Origin: Clostridia bacterium
GTDB taxonomy: Bacteria; Bacillota; Clostridia; Oscillospirales; CAG-272
Assembly (NCBI GenBank): GCA_017520505.1
Contig: JAFXFN010000008.1
Location: 1 to 50,122, forward strand
Direction of reading: 5' to 3'
DNA: 50,122 nt
This document shows positions 16,715 through 25,072 of the stretch, piece by piece; within the stretch, counting starts at the first letter, position 1; every line of letters begins with the position of its first letter. A program made the position numbers and the translations under genes. The notes below the pieces were generated by a model. It was not told the DNA's origin and ran no database searches. It saw nothing but the letters and a program-made list of their open reading frames with translations.

Positions 16715-18847
16715 TTATTTATTGTAAATTCCGCACAGCCAATAGATGACGTGGGAGGCGAAGCCGTGGTTACAGCTTGCGCAGGTGGTGTCATTTTCCC
16801 AGAGCGTGCCTGTTTTGTCCGCCATCATTTCAAAATATCCTCTGATATTTTCCGTGACCTTATCGTAAAGTCCGTATCTGTAAAGCAATTCAAGTCGCAG
16901 ATAGTTACCTATAAACGCATTTGCAAACGGAATTCTTTCCCACTTGCGTGTTTCTTTTCTTTCCGGGCCGAAATCGTTTACAAGCGTATCCCAAAGCTCG
17001 GGATAAAGCTCGGGGGTGGCGATGTCGGTGAAAAATGCGTAATACTGACAGCTTTCGGTGCATTTGCCTGACAAAACAGGCTCACCCGATGCGTCGTATA
17101 CGGCATTGTCGCAGAAAAAGTCGCCCATAAATGAGTAATTTCGGATAGTTTCCGCAAGCTCATCAGCCTCTTTTGAAAGCTTTTCATCGCCGTAAAGCTT
17201 CGCAATACAGCGCTTGAACTTGCAGTAGAGCATATTCGACGGGAATGAGATGTCCTGCGTGAGCTTATTCGATTCAGACCATTCGATGAACACCCAGCTT
17301 TCAAGCTTGCTCAAAAGTCCCTCGTTGTTTTCAAACGTCTTCAAAAAGCCGATAAGCGCATAAACTCTGTCACGGCAAGCATCAACAAGCGCACGGTCAG
17401 AGCTTCTTTGCAGGTATTCCTCAAGCTCAACAACAAACCACATCGCCCAGTTGGGGATGTATTTCGTGTCGTTGTGGTCTGACGGATAGCACATCGGGAG
17501 CATTCCCTCGGGGATAAATCCGAACTTTTCGGGAAGAATGAAGTTTTCGATAAAGTTGCGCTCAACAGCCGTTTTGCCCGTCAGCGCATACTCAACACGT
17601 GAGGTAAAAAAACTGTCGCACAGCCACCCTGCACGCTCACGTGAGGGGCAGTCCATATAAATGTCAAGCGTGTTCTGACAGAATGTTGATACCGCCGCAT
17701 CGTAAATTTTATCAAGCACGGGGTCGTTCATTTCGGGCTTTTGCGCTGTTATCTTTCCTCGGTTGAATTCGTAACGGCGGAGTGAGACCTCGTCGATATA
17801 CGCATCCGCACCGAGGGAAATTACGTTTATGTATCTGTATGAATAAGGCTCAAGCGTGAAAAGGTCGTATTCGCCCGCATCAAGCTCCCAGACGACGACG
17901 CTGCACGTTTTCAGTCTGAACGGATCTGCTCTGCCGTCGGTGAGAATTTCGTCAAATCCGACGATTATCGTCGTTTTTTCACTGCATCTTACCTTCAGCT
18001 CGATAAATCCCGTAAGCTCTGCACCCATATCAAATACGGCGTACGAATCCCTTTTCAGCTTTGCGCCCGATGCCTCGAAATTGCCCGATGCTTTTTCGTA
18101 AAAATCGAGCTTGCCGTATTCGTTTGATGAAAAATATTCAAGCTCATCGACCGTGTAGCCCTTGAAAATGGGGGATATATTTGAAATTGAACGGTCGGTG
18201 TAGTATTCTGTTTTTTCGCTTTTTCCGATATCACCGGCGGACAAAATGCTCTTTGCAAGGTCGATTTCATAATCGGGGTATGGAACGCATCTTTGCAAAA
18301 GCTTGCCGGGGAAAACCTCTGTAAGCTCAACAGGTGTTATTTCCGCATCTGCATCTGTTTCTGTTCTGTTATAATCGGCGGTGTAGCGGTACACCTCGGA
18401 AAATGTTCTTTGAAAAGAGTATCTTTGTGTATATTTCAGCTTTTGTGTGTATTCTACGGCATCGAAATTATATACGCCCGTTGCCGAAATACATTCCGTT
18501 CCCGAAACAAATTCCGCACACAGGAACTGAACACCCTCGACATATTCAAAATTGTTTACGTTATAGCCTGCTGTAAGTATGGTTATGACGTTTTTTTCTT
18601 CCGTCAGATATTCATCAAGGCAGATTTCGTCAACTCTGTAAAATCCGTGTGCCGCACGTGCAGGGCCCGATGCGGCAAATTTGCCGTTGACGCACAGCCT
18701 GTAGCAGCAGCCGCAGGCGATTTTGATGATACCTGTTTTGTTTTTGACAACGCTTCGGAATAAAAGCGTGTGATTCATTTCATCGGCTTTGTCAGCCTGC
18801 CACACCGGCACAGCTTCGATAAAGCCGTTATATTCAGCAAAATTCAT
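16715..18847 (-). CDS. GH78-like glycoside hydrolase (alpha-L-rhamnosidase family)
   Basis: A 710-residue protein with N-terminal beta-sandwich regions and a C-terminal (alpha/alpha)6-type domain. The stretch DCPSRERAGWLCDS near residues 397-410 and the ending WENDTTCASCNHGFASHVIYW match the catalytic domain of family 78-like enzymes. There is no signal peptide, so it is likely intracellular and acts on imported plant or glycan fragments. The ATG at 18847 follows AAAGGGTG; the frame stays open upstream to 19069, but that part lies over a structured RNA and has no ribosome site. Substrate is uncertain, and no sugar transporter lies beside it. Confidence 0.75.
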   Translation of the reverse strand: MNFAEYNGFIEAVPVWQADKADEMNHTLLFRSVVKNKTGIIKIACGCCYRLCVNGKFAASGPARAAHGFYRVDEICLDEYLTEEKNVITILTAGYNVNNFEYVEGVQFLCAEFVSGTECISATGVYNFDAVEYTQKLKYTQRYSFQRTFSEVYRYTADYNRTETDADAEITPVELTEVFPGKLLQRCVPYPDYEIDLAKSILSAGDIGKSEKTEYYTDRSISNISPIFKGYTVDELEYFSSNEYGKLDFYEKASGNFEASGAKLKRDSYAVFDMGAELTGFIELKVRCSEKTTIIVGFDEILTDGRADPFRLKTCSVVVWELDAGEYDLFTLEPYSYRYINVISLGADAYIDEVSLRRYEFNRGKITAQKPEMNDPVLDKIYDAAVSTFCQNTLDIYMDCPSRERAGWLCDSFFTSRVEYALTGKTAVERNFIENFILPEKFGFIPEGMLPMCYPSDHNDTKYIPNWAMWFVVELEEYLQRSSDRALVDACRDRVYALIGFLKTFENNEGLLSKLESWVFIEWSESNKLTQDISFPSNMLYCKFKRCIAKLYGDEKLSKEADELAETIRNYSFMGDFFCDNAVYDASGEPVLSGKCTESCQYYAFFTDIATPELYPELWDTLVNDFGPERKETRKWERIPFANAFIGNYLRLELLYRYGLYDKVTENIRGYFEMMADKTGTLWENDTTCASCNHGFASHVIYWLCGIYNK

Positions 18848-18875
18848 TGTTTCACCCTTTTGTGATTTAAAAACA

Positions 18876-19090
18876 AAAACCCCGCCGAGCCGTGTAATTG
18901 AGCATTGAGAAACCCTGCATTGCAGGTTGGTGTCCTCTTCCGAACTTTGTGCTACCAACATCCGAATAAATCGTGCGCCATAGGCTTGAACAGGAAATGT
19001 TCGGGAGGTCTGCATTCCCATATCGGAAAGCCCGGACTCCATAGTTCTCTTGTGGGTTTTAACACCCAATTATCACTAACCGAGCAGGAA
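18876..19090 (-). ncRNA. Structured non-coding RNA of about 210 nt, possibly 6S RNA
   Basis: Read on the minus strand, the 5' end (CCTGCTCGGTTAGTGATAATTG) pairs with the 3' end (CAATTACACGGCTCGGCGGG, 18900-18881) over about 20 bp with one mismatch and a few bulges. A T-run follows (18880-18870). Inside are TGGGT/ACCCA, GGGA/TCCC, GAAC/GTTC, GTTGGT/ACCAAC and CCTGC/GCAGG hairpins. A closing stem of both ends around a long, bulged interior fits 6S RNA in size and shape; this is judged by eye. It lies between the DUF1292 stop and the hydrolase start and may be co-transcribed with DUF1292. Other structured RNAs are possible. Confidence 0.55.
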
Positions 19091-19109
19091 ATTTGTATTT
19101 CCTATTTAA

Positions 19110-19409
19110 TTATTCGTCAGCGCCGTAATCAGCTTCGGAAAAAAGCTCATCCTCAAAGATGTCGGCAACTGCATCAAATTCGTCATCGTCGTCAACGGTT
19201 GCGAATATATCCTCGCCGTTTTCGTCCTTTTCAGCCTTGAGTATAGTATATTCAACGCTGTCGCCGTCGTTACCCTCTGTCATGGGGATAACGGCAAAGT
19301 ATACGTTACCCTCGTATTCACAGCTTCCGACAACCTCAAAATCAGTTTCAACGCCGTCTTCGTCTGTAAGAGTGAATATGTCTTCGTTTTCAAACAGTTC
19401 TTCTGCCAT
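19110..19409 (-). CDS. DUF1292 (YrzB-family) protein
   Basis: A very acidic 99-residue protein with the DUF1292 core: an ITLTDEDG-like start (IFTLTDEDGVETDFEVVG), then YEGNVYFAVIPM and EYTILKAEKDENGEDIFATVDDDDEFDAVADIFEDEL. The family is widespread in Bacillota and its function is unknown. A consensus promoter lies 50-80 nt upstream, and AAAGGATAATATAGGT precedes the ATG. Confidence 0.9.
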   Translation of the reverse strand: MAEELFENEDIFTLTDEDGVETDFEVVGSCEYEGNVYFAVIPMTEGNDGDSVEYTILKAEKDENGEDIFATVDDDDEFDAVADIFEDELFSEADYGADE

Positions 19410-19457
19410 ACCTATATTATCCTTTCAAAAATGAATTTATACCTTTTTGTGATGCTT

Positions 19458-19486
19458 ATTATATCACCTTTCGGTGGTTTTGTCAA
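19458..19486 (-). promoter_or_regulatory. Consensus sigma-A promoter for DUF1292 (and the RNA downstream)
   Basis: Minus strand: TTGACA (19486-19481), exactly 17 nt, TATAAT (19463-19458). Both hexamers are perfect. Confidence 0.88.
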
Positions 19487-19548
19487 TACAGAGCGCCGTC
19501 AACACCCCCGAATTAAACGAACAAAATGGGGATTTATCCCGTTTGTCC

Positions 19549-19629
19549 GTAGGGGCGGATTCTATATCCGCCCGTATGAAACGAACAAAAATGGGATTGA
19601 AGCGGGACGTCGAGGGCGCCGTCCCCTAC
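19549..19629. repeat. Type A GTAG-hairpin pair (REPIN-like)
   Basis: Left: GTAGGGG, then CGGAT/ATCCG and CCCG. Right, on the minus strand (19629-19603): GTAGGGGACGGCGCCCTCGA followed by CGTCCCG, which differs by one base in 27 from the copy at 49130-49156. They are joined by the AACGAACAAAAATGGGATTG linker common to this family. Confidence 0.85.
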
Positions 19630-19675
19630 AATACCACGTTGAATCAAATGAAAATAAATCAATGGATTGAATGTG

Positions 19676-19954
19676 TCAACAAAACGGTTTTTTGTTATAT
19701 CCAAGCTCAAAAAGAAACGAAACGGCAAATTCACAGCCTTTGAAAAATGATTTTTTTCTGTAGGCACTTTCTACATCATATACCGCCTCGATGCACTTTT
19801 CAACCGCATTTTTTTGTTCCTCGTTCAGCTTGGCGTTTGTTTTTTCACGTATGTCGGCGAGTTTTTTTATCAGTTCCTTTTCTTCATTAGTATTGACAGA
19901 GATGCATTCTTCCGAAAAATATTCGTTCCATAAGTTGTTAAGTATTTCTTTCAT
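19676..19954 (-). CDS. Small hypothetical protein (DUF6809-like)
   Basis: A 92-residue, charged, helical protein beginning MKEILNNLWNEYFSEECI. Its layout (short N-terminal helix, long Lys/Glu helix, C-terminal SYRKKSFFKGCEFAVSFLFEL-like amphipathic helix) resembles small Clostridial proteins grouped as DUF6809; I cannot confirm membership. A strong GGAGGT ribosome site precedes the ATG, which supports expression. No function can be assigned. It stands alone between repeat blocks. Confidence 0.65.
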   Translation of the reverse strand: MKEILNNLWNEYFSEECISVNTNEEKELIKKLADIREKTNAKLNEEQKNAVEKCIEAVYDVESAYRKKSFFKGCEFAVSFLFELGYNKKPFC

Positions 19955-20053
19955 TTTTTTTACCTCCGTAGAATTTGTATAATTATATCATAAACCGATT
20001 TTAAAATGTGATTATAGTTTACATTTGAACTACCACATTTTGATTAAATAAAA

Positions 20054-20129
20054 CTGCACCCCGCCTGCGCCCCCCACAGTCCGCAGGACTGCCCGCAGGC
20101 AAGGGGTGCATATTTCCTTGCGGAAATAT
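20054..20129 (-). repeat. Type B repeat, inverted copy
   Basis: Arms TGCACCCCGCCTGCG and CGCAGGCAAGGGGTGCA, an internal AGTCCgcaGGACT hairpin, then ATATTTCC-TTGC-GGAAATAT (20110-20129). Confidence 0.8.
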
Positions 20130-20137
20130 TTTTTAAT

Positions 20138-20266
20138 GAAATGCCTTCGGCATGAAATGTCACTTTGTGACTTGAAATGTTTCCGCACAGCGGATAACGT
20201 TATAACAATCCTTCCACCAAGCTTGCGCTTGGTCTCCCTCCTTTACACAAGGAGGACTTAATGCGG
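20138..20266. repeat. Type D hairpin chain joined to a type C repeat
   Basis: Small hairpins (GCCTTCGGC, GTCACTTTGTGAC, a degraded CCGCACAGCGG) are separated by GAAATGT linkers. They lead through GGATAACGTTATAACAATCC into CCAAGCTTGCGCTTGG and a CCTCCTTTACACAAGGAGG stem. A longer inverted counterpart lies at 44888-45050. The rest of the gap (20267-20396) is AT-rich with no clear feature except possible promoter elements. Confidence 0.75.
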
Positions 20267-20406
20267 GATACGGTGTTATTTTTCAAAATCTTTACAATAT
20301 AATTTATATAATATGTTTAATATAAAAAAGGTATGAGTTATAATGAAAGGTGGATTTATGTGATTTATGACATAATGTGAATTATATCCGATATTTTGGA
20401 GGCGTT

Positions 20407-21423
20407 ATGAAAAAATATAATTTGATTTCGTTTGCTGTAGCCGTTATTCTTGCCCTTTCGTCCTGCACATCGCAGGTCGTGGGAGAGTCTGAAACGCTCG
20501 GTGCACCCGATACCCCCGCCGTTACAACGGATGCTGTAACGGGTGATGTGACAGAAGAAGAAACAAAGAGTCCCGAAACGGAAGCGGTGACGGAGGATTA
20601 CATAGTATCTGACAGCCCCATTGAGCCCGGCAGAACGATCGAAGCGGAATATGCCGCACTTCTTGACGTTGATTCCTCGCTCGTGCTTTATGAAAAGGGC
20701 GGAATAGATACGAAAATTTATCCTGCCAGCACGACGAAGCTTATAACCGCTTTGGTTGCGCTCAAGCACTGCTCACCCGACACCGTATTTACGGCAGGGA
20801 ATGAGCTTGAGCTTGTAAAACCCGGCTCGTCACTTGCGTATATACTCAGAGGACACAAGCTGAAGCTTGACACGCTTATTGCAGGTATGCTTATGAAATC
20901 GGGCAACGATGCGGCTTATGTCGTTGCCGCAGGTGTCGGCGCTGAAATATCAGATGACAAGAGCATCACACCGCACGAGGCTGTAGAGGTATTCATCGAT
21001 GAAATGAATAAATTTGCAAGAGAAAACAATATGAAGGGCTCGCATTTTACCTGTCCTGACGGCTTCCATGATGATGAGCATTACACGACAATGCGTGATA
21101 TGTTCACCGTTGCAAGGCTTTCCGTGCAGAGCGATGTGATAATGAAATATACAAAGACCGTTGAGGAGAAATTTTACTATGTCAGCGGTGAAAACATAAC
21201 GTGGACAAACACGAACGCACTTATAAATCCGAACAGCAGTACATACTACAAATACGCAACGGGACTTAAAACGGGTACGACCGACGAAGCAGGCAACTGC
21301 GTGCTTGCAACAGCAGAAAAGGACGGAAAGATCCTTGTTGCGTGCATATTCCGCCACCCCGATTCAAGCGGAAAGTTTGCAGATGCGAAGACTTTATTTG
21401 CCGAAGTGTTCGGAACGAGGTAA
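20407..21423 (+). CDS. D-alanyl-D-alanine carboxypeptidase lipoprotein (peptidase S11)
   Basis: Penicillin-binding protein that trims the terminal D-Ala of peptidoglycan stem peptides. The N-terminus is a lipoprotein signal with lipobox LALSSC, followed by a Thr/Glu-rich spacer to about residue 70. Catalytic motifs are STTK (Ser108, Lys111), SGN (Ser165-Asn167) and KTG (Lys288). The product has 338 residues and lacks the C-terminal beta domain and amphipathic anchor of many DacA proteins; the lipid anchor would replace it. GGAGGC precedes the ATG at 20407. It could be a DacF-type sporulation enzyme, but this cannot be settled. Confidence 0.93.
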   Translation: MKKYNLISFAVAVILALSSCTSQVVGESETLGAPDTPAVTTDAVTGDVTEEETKSPETEAVTEDYIVSDSPIEPGRTIEAEYAALLDVDSSLVLYEKGGIDTKIYPASTTKLITALVALKHCSPDTVFTAGNELELVKPGSSLAYILRGHKLKLDTLIAGMLMKSGNDAAYVVAAGVGAEISDDKSITPHEAVEVFIDEMNKFARENNMKGSHFTCPDGFHDDEHYTTMRDMFTVARLSVQSDVIMKYTKTVEEKFYYVSGENITWTNTNALINPNSSTYYKYATGLKTGTTDEAGNCVLATAEKDGKILVACIFRHPDSSGKFADAKTLFAEVFGTR

Positions 21424-21435
21424 GAAAGGACAATT

Positions 21436-22548
21436 ATGATAAAGATATTACACTGCGCCGACATACATCTTGACAGTCCCTTTTCGCTGTCGGACGTCAA
21501 AAAGGCGAATACAAGACGTGCGCTTCAAAGAGGCACGTTTACATCGATCATGCTTTACGCACGCACCGAAAAGGTTGACATTATGCTGTTGCCCGGCGAC
21601 ATTTTCGACACGGAATACGTCACACGTGACACAGCCTCCCTGCTTGTCAAGGAGTTTGAGCAGGCATCGGGATGCCGTTTTGTCATAGCTCCCGGAAACC
21701 ACGATCCGTTTTCGGAAAATTCCCCTTATGCAAAGCTGAAATTTCCGCCGAACGTTTACATTTTCAACTCTCCCTCGCTTACGAAATTTTCGTTTGACGA
21801 CATAAACACAGACGTTTACGGCTTTGCCTTTACGTGCGATTCCATGGCGGTGAATCCCTTTGCGGGTCAAAAGCCTGCCGACAGCAGCAGGATCAACATT
21901 CTGTGCTGTCACGGTGATATAACACCCGGCTCACACACCTGCCCCATAAGCGTATCGGATATTGAAAATTCGGGCTTTGACTACGTTGCGCTCGGTCACA
22001 TACACAATTCAACAGGTGTGCAGAAGGCAGGCGACACGTTTTACGCATACAGCGGATGCCCCGAGGGCAGAGGCTTTGACGAATGCGGCAAAAAATCCGT
22101 TATTCTTGCGATCTTTGCAAAGGATGACGGACAGTTCAGAGGCGAATTTGCCGCAAAGCAGATGTCGAAGCGCCGTTACGAAAAGATAACGGCTGATGTT
22201 TCGGGTGCTCAAACGATGCACGATGTTACAGAAAAGGTAAACGAAGCGGTAAGAGAGGGCAGATTTGATGCTGACACGACGCTTCGTGTAACGCTTACGG
22301 GCGATGTTTCTCCCTCGCTTATCATTTCAACAAAGGCACTTGAAGAGTCCGCTTCGGGACTTTACTACATCGAGGTCATTGACAAGACACGTCCGTGTCC
22401 GGAAATCTCCGACCTTGAGGGCGACCCCACGATAAGAGGCGCATTTTACGGTGAGCTTAAAGAAAAATTACAGTCCTCTGACGAAAACGAAAGAAGGGCG
22501 GCAGAGCGTGCGCTCCGTCTGGGGCTTGCCGCACTTTCGAGAATGTAG
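21436..22548 (+). CDS. Metallophosphoesterase, SbcD/Mre11-like DNA exonuclease (YhaO-like)
   Basis: A 370-residue calcineurin-fold nuclease. Metal motifs occur in order: CADIHLDSPF (Asp8, His10), LLPGDIFD, APGNHDPF, CCHGDI and ALGHIHN. The SbcD-like C-terminal part follows. The next gene encodes a Rad50/SbcC-like ATPase 9 nt downstream, so the two likely form a YhaO-YhaN DNA-end processing complex. AAAGGA precedes the ATG 12 nt after the carboxypeptidase stop, so all three genes may be one transcript. Confidence 0.92.
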   Translation: MIKILHCADIHLDSPFSLSDVKKANTRRALQRGTFTSIMLYARTEKVDIMLLPGDIFDTEYVTRDTASLLVKEFEQASGCRFVIAPGNHDPFSENSPYAKLKFPPNVYIFNSPSLTKFSFDDINTDVYGFAFTCDSMAVNPFAGQKPADSSRINILCCHGDITPGSHTCPISVSDIENSGFDYVALGHIHNSTGVQKAGDTFYAYSGCPEGRGFDECGKKSVILAIFAKDDGQFRGEFAAKQMSKRRYEKITADVSGAQTMHDVTEKVNEAVREGRFDADTTLRVTLTGDVSPSLIISTKALEESASGLYYIEVIDKTRPCPEISDLEGDPTIRGAFYGELKEKLQSSDENERRAAERALRLGLAALSRM

Positions 22549-22557
22549 GAGGGTATT

Positions 22558-24744
22558 ATGATAATAAAGCAAATTCACATAGATGCCTTCGGCAAGCTGT
22601 CGGATACGGATATTTCGCTTACCGACGGACTGAACATAATCGAGGGTAAGAACGAATCGGGTAAATCAACGCTCGGTGCGTTTATCAAATTTATATTTTA
22701 CGGGCTTGATTCAAAGGAAAGAACCAAATATTTCCCCTGGGGCAAAAGCACGGCAGGCGGTTACGTAAAGCTGTCACATAAAGACCGTGATTACACCGTG
22801 CGCCGTGAGCTTATACTGCTTCAGAAGGGCGTTAAAGAGGACGTTTGCATTACAGACGACGAAACGGGTGCTGTCGTATTCAAGGATGCACAGCCGTGCG
22901 ACGTGTTCCTCGGTGTCAATGAAAGAGTTTTTTCAAGCACTGTATTCGTCGGTCAGATAAACGGCGCATACGTTGACGGCGGAAAGCTTTCCGATGCCGT
23001 TGAAAACATACTGTTTTCGGCTGACGAGGTGACGAACACCTCGAAGGCACTCAAAAAAATAGATGAAATGCGTGTTGCCCTGCTTCACAAGAACAAAAAG
23101 GGCGGACTTATTTATGAGCTTGGCGAAAAAATTGCCGACCTTGAAATAAAGGAAGCTGATACAAGACGTGCAAACGAGTCTGTGTTTGAGCTTGAGGACA
23201 AGCTCCGTCAGGCGAAGCTGAAAAAGGAAGAGAACACGAAAAATACAGAGGAGCTGTCAGCAAAGCTTGAGGAATACGAGGCGTATTCGGCCATTGAACG
23301 AAAGCAGAGAGCCTCGGAGCTTGCAGATGAAGCAAATGAAGCAAAGACGAGATACGAGCAGCTTGAAGTGTCCGTGATGAAAAACGGATTTTTGCCCGAC
23401 GCCGCTTACGTTTCCTCGCTTTATTCGCTTCAGAATGAGATAAATGCTCAAAGAGAGGAGCTGAAGGAAGCCGAGGAGGAGTTTAAAAACGCCGAAAACG
23501 AGCTTTCGTCGTTCCTTGACGAAGCGCAGATAATCGACAAGATAAATGCCGAGGGCGGAAAGCTGTATATCGATGAAGACCTTGCTTTGCTTAAAAAACA
23601 GCACAAGCGTTTGATGACGTGGGGAATTATCTGCCTTGTTCTCATCGTTTTGTTCCCCTTAGGTATTGCGCTTTTGATGTCGGCGAAAAAGAAAAAGAAG
23701 CTTATTGAGGATTTCCCGAAGAAATTCGGCTGTGAAACGCAAGAACAGCTTGACGATATTCTTGACGGCATCGGAGAAAGAGAAAAGGAAATAAACCGTC
23801 TGCGTATGAAGATAGAAAACGCAGGCACAAGGTGCAGCGACGTACGCTGTAAGATAGCAAAAACAGAGCAGAGGACAGAGGAGCTTACCGATAAATACAA
23901 TCCTGTTTCCGAGATAACCTCAACATCTGTTTTTGAAGCGGCAAAGGAAGCACAAGAAGCAATAAACGCACTTGCTTCTGCCCGTAATGAGTATGAAAAG
24001 AAGCTTTTTGCCGCCGAAGCACTTGCAAAGGAAACGGAAAACATCGACATCGCCGAAATGAAGTCGAGAATAAAGGGCAAGCTGAAGCTCGGTGAGGTCG
24101 AGGACTTTGATCCTATAGAGCAGAAAAGACGTCTTACGTTTTTGCAGGGCGCAACGGAATCGATGAATGAGCGCATAATCTCCCTCGAAAAGGAATTTTC
24201 AGCACTTTGCGCAACGGTCAAGGATCCTGCCGTGTACGCCGATGAGCTTTCCTCGCTTCGTCCGGCTTATGCCGAGGCTGTTGCCGAGTACAAGGCTTGT
24301 GTTTTAGCATACGAATCACTTGAAAATGCATCGAAAACGCTTCGTGACGGTGTTTCACCCCGACTTGCAAAAATTGCGGGCGGATTTATGGAAAAGCTTT
24401 CGGGCGGTAAATATACTTCGCTCGGTGTTGACGGTGAGTACGGTCTTACGTTCACCGAAAACGGCTCATCTCACCCCATTTCCGCTTTCAGCGCAGGCAC
24501 GGGCGACCTTGCGTATCTGTGCTTGCGATTTGCCTTGACCGACGTGCTTTACAGAGATGAAAAGCCGCCGATGATATTTGACGATACGTTTGCACGTATC
24601 GACTCGGAAAGACTTGCAAACATACTTGCAACGCTTGCATCTATGGGCAAAATGAAGTGGCTTCAGCCTATCGTCTTCACCTGCCACGACCGTGAGGAAA
24701 CGCTCACGTCGTCATACGGATTTGTGAACGTTGTGAAAATATAA
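22558..24744 (+). CDS. SMC/Rad50-like AAA ATPase (YhaN-like)
   Basis: A 728-residue partner of the preceding nuclease. Walker A is EGKNESGKSTLG at residues 29-40. Long coiled coils (about 180-340 and 410-590) flank a hydrophobic hairpin near 350-385 (GIICLVLIVLFPLGIALLM followed by KKKKK). The signature region FSAGTGDLAYLCLRFAL and Walker B PPMIFDDTFARID come near the end. The membrane-like hairpin in place of a zinc hook is a known feature of YhaN-type proteins. GGAGG precedes the ATG. Confidence 0.9.
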   Translation: MIIKQIHIDAFGKLSDTDISLTDGLNIIEGKNESGKSTLGAFIKFIFYGLDSKERTKYFPWGKSTAGGYVKLSHKDRDYTVRRELILLQKGVKEDVCITDDETGAVVFKDAQPCDVFLGVNERVFSSTVFVGQINGAYVDGGKLSDAVENILFSADEVTNTSKALKKIDEMRVALLHKNKKGGLIYELGEKIADLEIKEADTRRANESVFELEDKLRQAKLKKEENTKNTEELSAKLEEYEAYSAIERKQRASELADEANEAKTRYEQLEVSVMKNGFLPDAAYVSSLYSLQNEINAQREELKEAEEEFKNAENELSSFLDEAQIIDKINAEGGKLYIDEDLALLKKQHKRLMTWGIICLVLIVLFPLGIALLMSAKKKKKLIEDFPKKFGCETQEQLDDILDGIGEREKEINRLRMKIENAGTRCSDVRCKIAKTEQRTEELTDKYNPVSEITSTSVFEAAKEAQEAINALASARNEYEKKLFAAEALAKETENIDIAEMKSRIKGKLKLGEVEDFDPIEQKRRLTFLQGATESMNERIISLEKEFSALCATVKDPAVYADELSSLRPAYAEAVAEYKACVLAYESLENASKTLRDGVSPRLAKIAGGFMEKLSGGKYTSLGVDGEYGLTFTENGSSHPISAFSAGTGDLAYLCLRFALTDVLYRDEKPPMIFDDTFARIDSERLANILATLASMGKMKWLQPIVFTCHDREETLTSSYGFVNVVKI

Positions 24745-24751
24745 TTTTGTG

Positions 24752-24815
24752 TGATGGGTTTGAAGCGGGCGATGTAGTTCGTGGCGAACCACGAACTACA
24801 TGAATCTGTCCCTAC
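24752..24815. repeat. Type A element
   Basis: On the minus strand it begins GTAGGGACAGATTCA and closes at ATCGCCCG, with GTAGTTCGTGG/CCACGAACTAC nested inside. It starts 8 nt after the YhaN stop codon. Confidence 0.7.
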
Positions 24816-24832
24816 AACAACACATTGAATAC

Positions 24833-24990
24833 ATATTTCCGCAGGAAATATGTGCGCCTACTGCCCGGTGCAGTTGGCAGGCGTAACGTAGTTCGCCACG
24901 CCAACTGCGGTAATTCGCAACTCGTTGCGAATTACATGGGGGTTGCAGGCGGGCGCACCGTTACCACCTCCGAATAAAACGAACGAAAAT
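24833..24990 (+). repeat. Type B repeat, longest copy
   Basis: ATATTTCC-GCA-GGAAATAT, arms GTGCGCCTACTGCC and GCAGGCGGGCGCAC, then the GTTACCACCTCCGAATAAAA tail. The interior holds CAGTTGGC/GCCAACTG and a perfect 12-bp GTAATTCGCAAC/GTTGCGAATTAC hairpin, so extra modules have been added inside. Confidence 0.8.
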
Positions 24991-25021
24991 CATATTTCCC
25001 CGATTAATAAAACGAAAAACA

Positions 25022-25072
25022 CCGGATAAAAGATAACAGAGAATAGAGAATAGAGAAAAGATAAGAGATAAA
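25022..25072 (+). repeat. Type E repeat forming the leader of rsmG
   Basis: Purine-rich AAGATAACAGAGAATAGAGA-type repeat that runs right up to the rsmG ATG. It takes the place where a ribosome site would lie, and no typical Shine-Dalgarno sequence is present. Confidence 0.65.

Noticed and set aside
18848..19069. N-terminal extension of the hydrolase reading frame (74 residues)
   Set aside because: It lies over the structured RNA, has no ribosome site, and the AAAGGGTG-ATG at 18847 gives a family-like start.
18876..19090. Riboswitch or T-box controlling the hydrolase gene
   Set aside because: I found none of the conserved core phrases of the common riboswitch classes or the T-box GGGTGG-N-ACCGCG element, and the T-run lies close before the gene, after a closing stem.
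20291..20330. Promoter for the carboxypeptidase gene from TTTACA and TATAAT words
   Set aside because: The hexamers are present but spaced 10 or more than 20 nt apart; AT-rich DNA makes such matches likely by chance.
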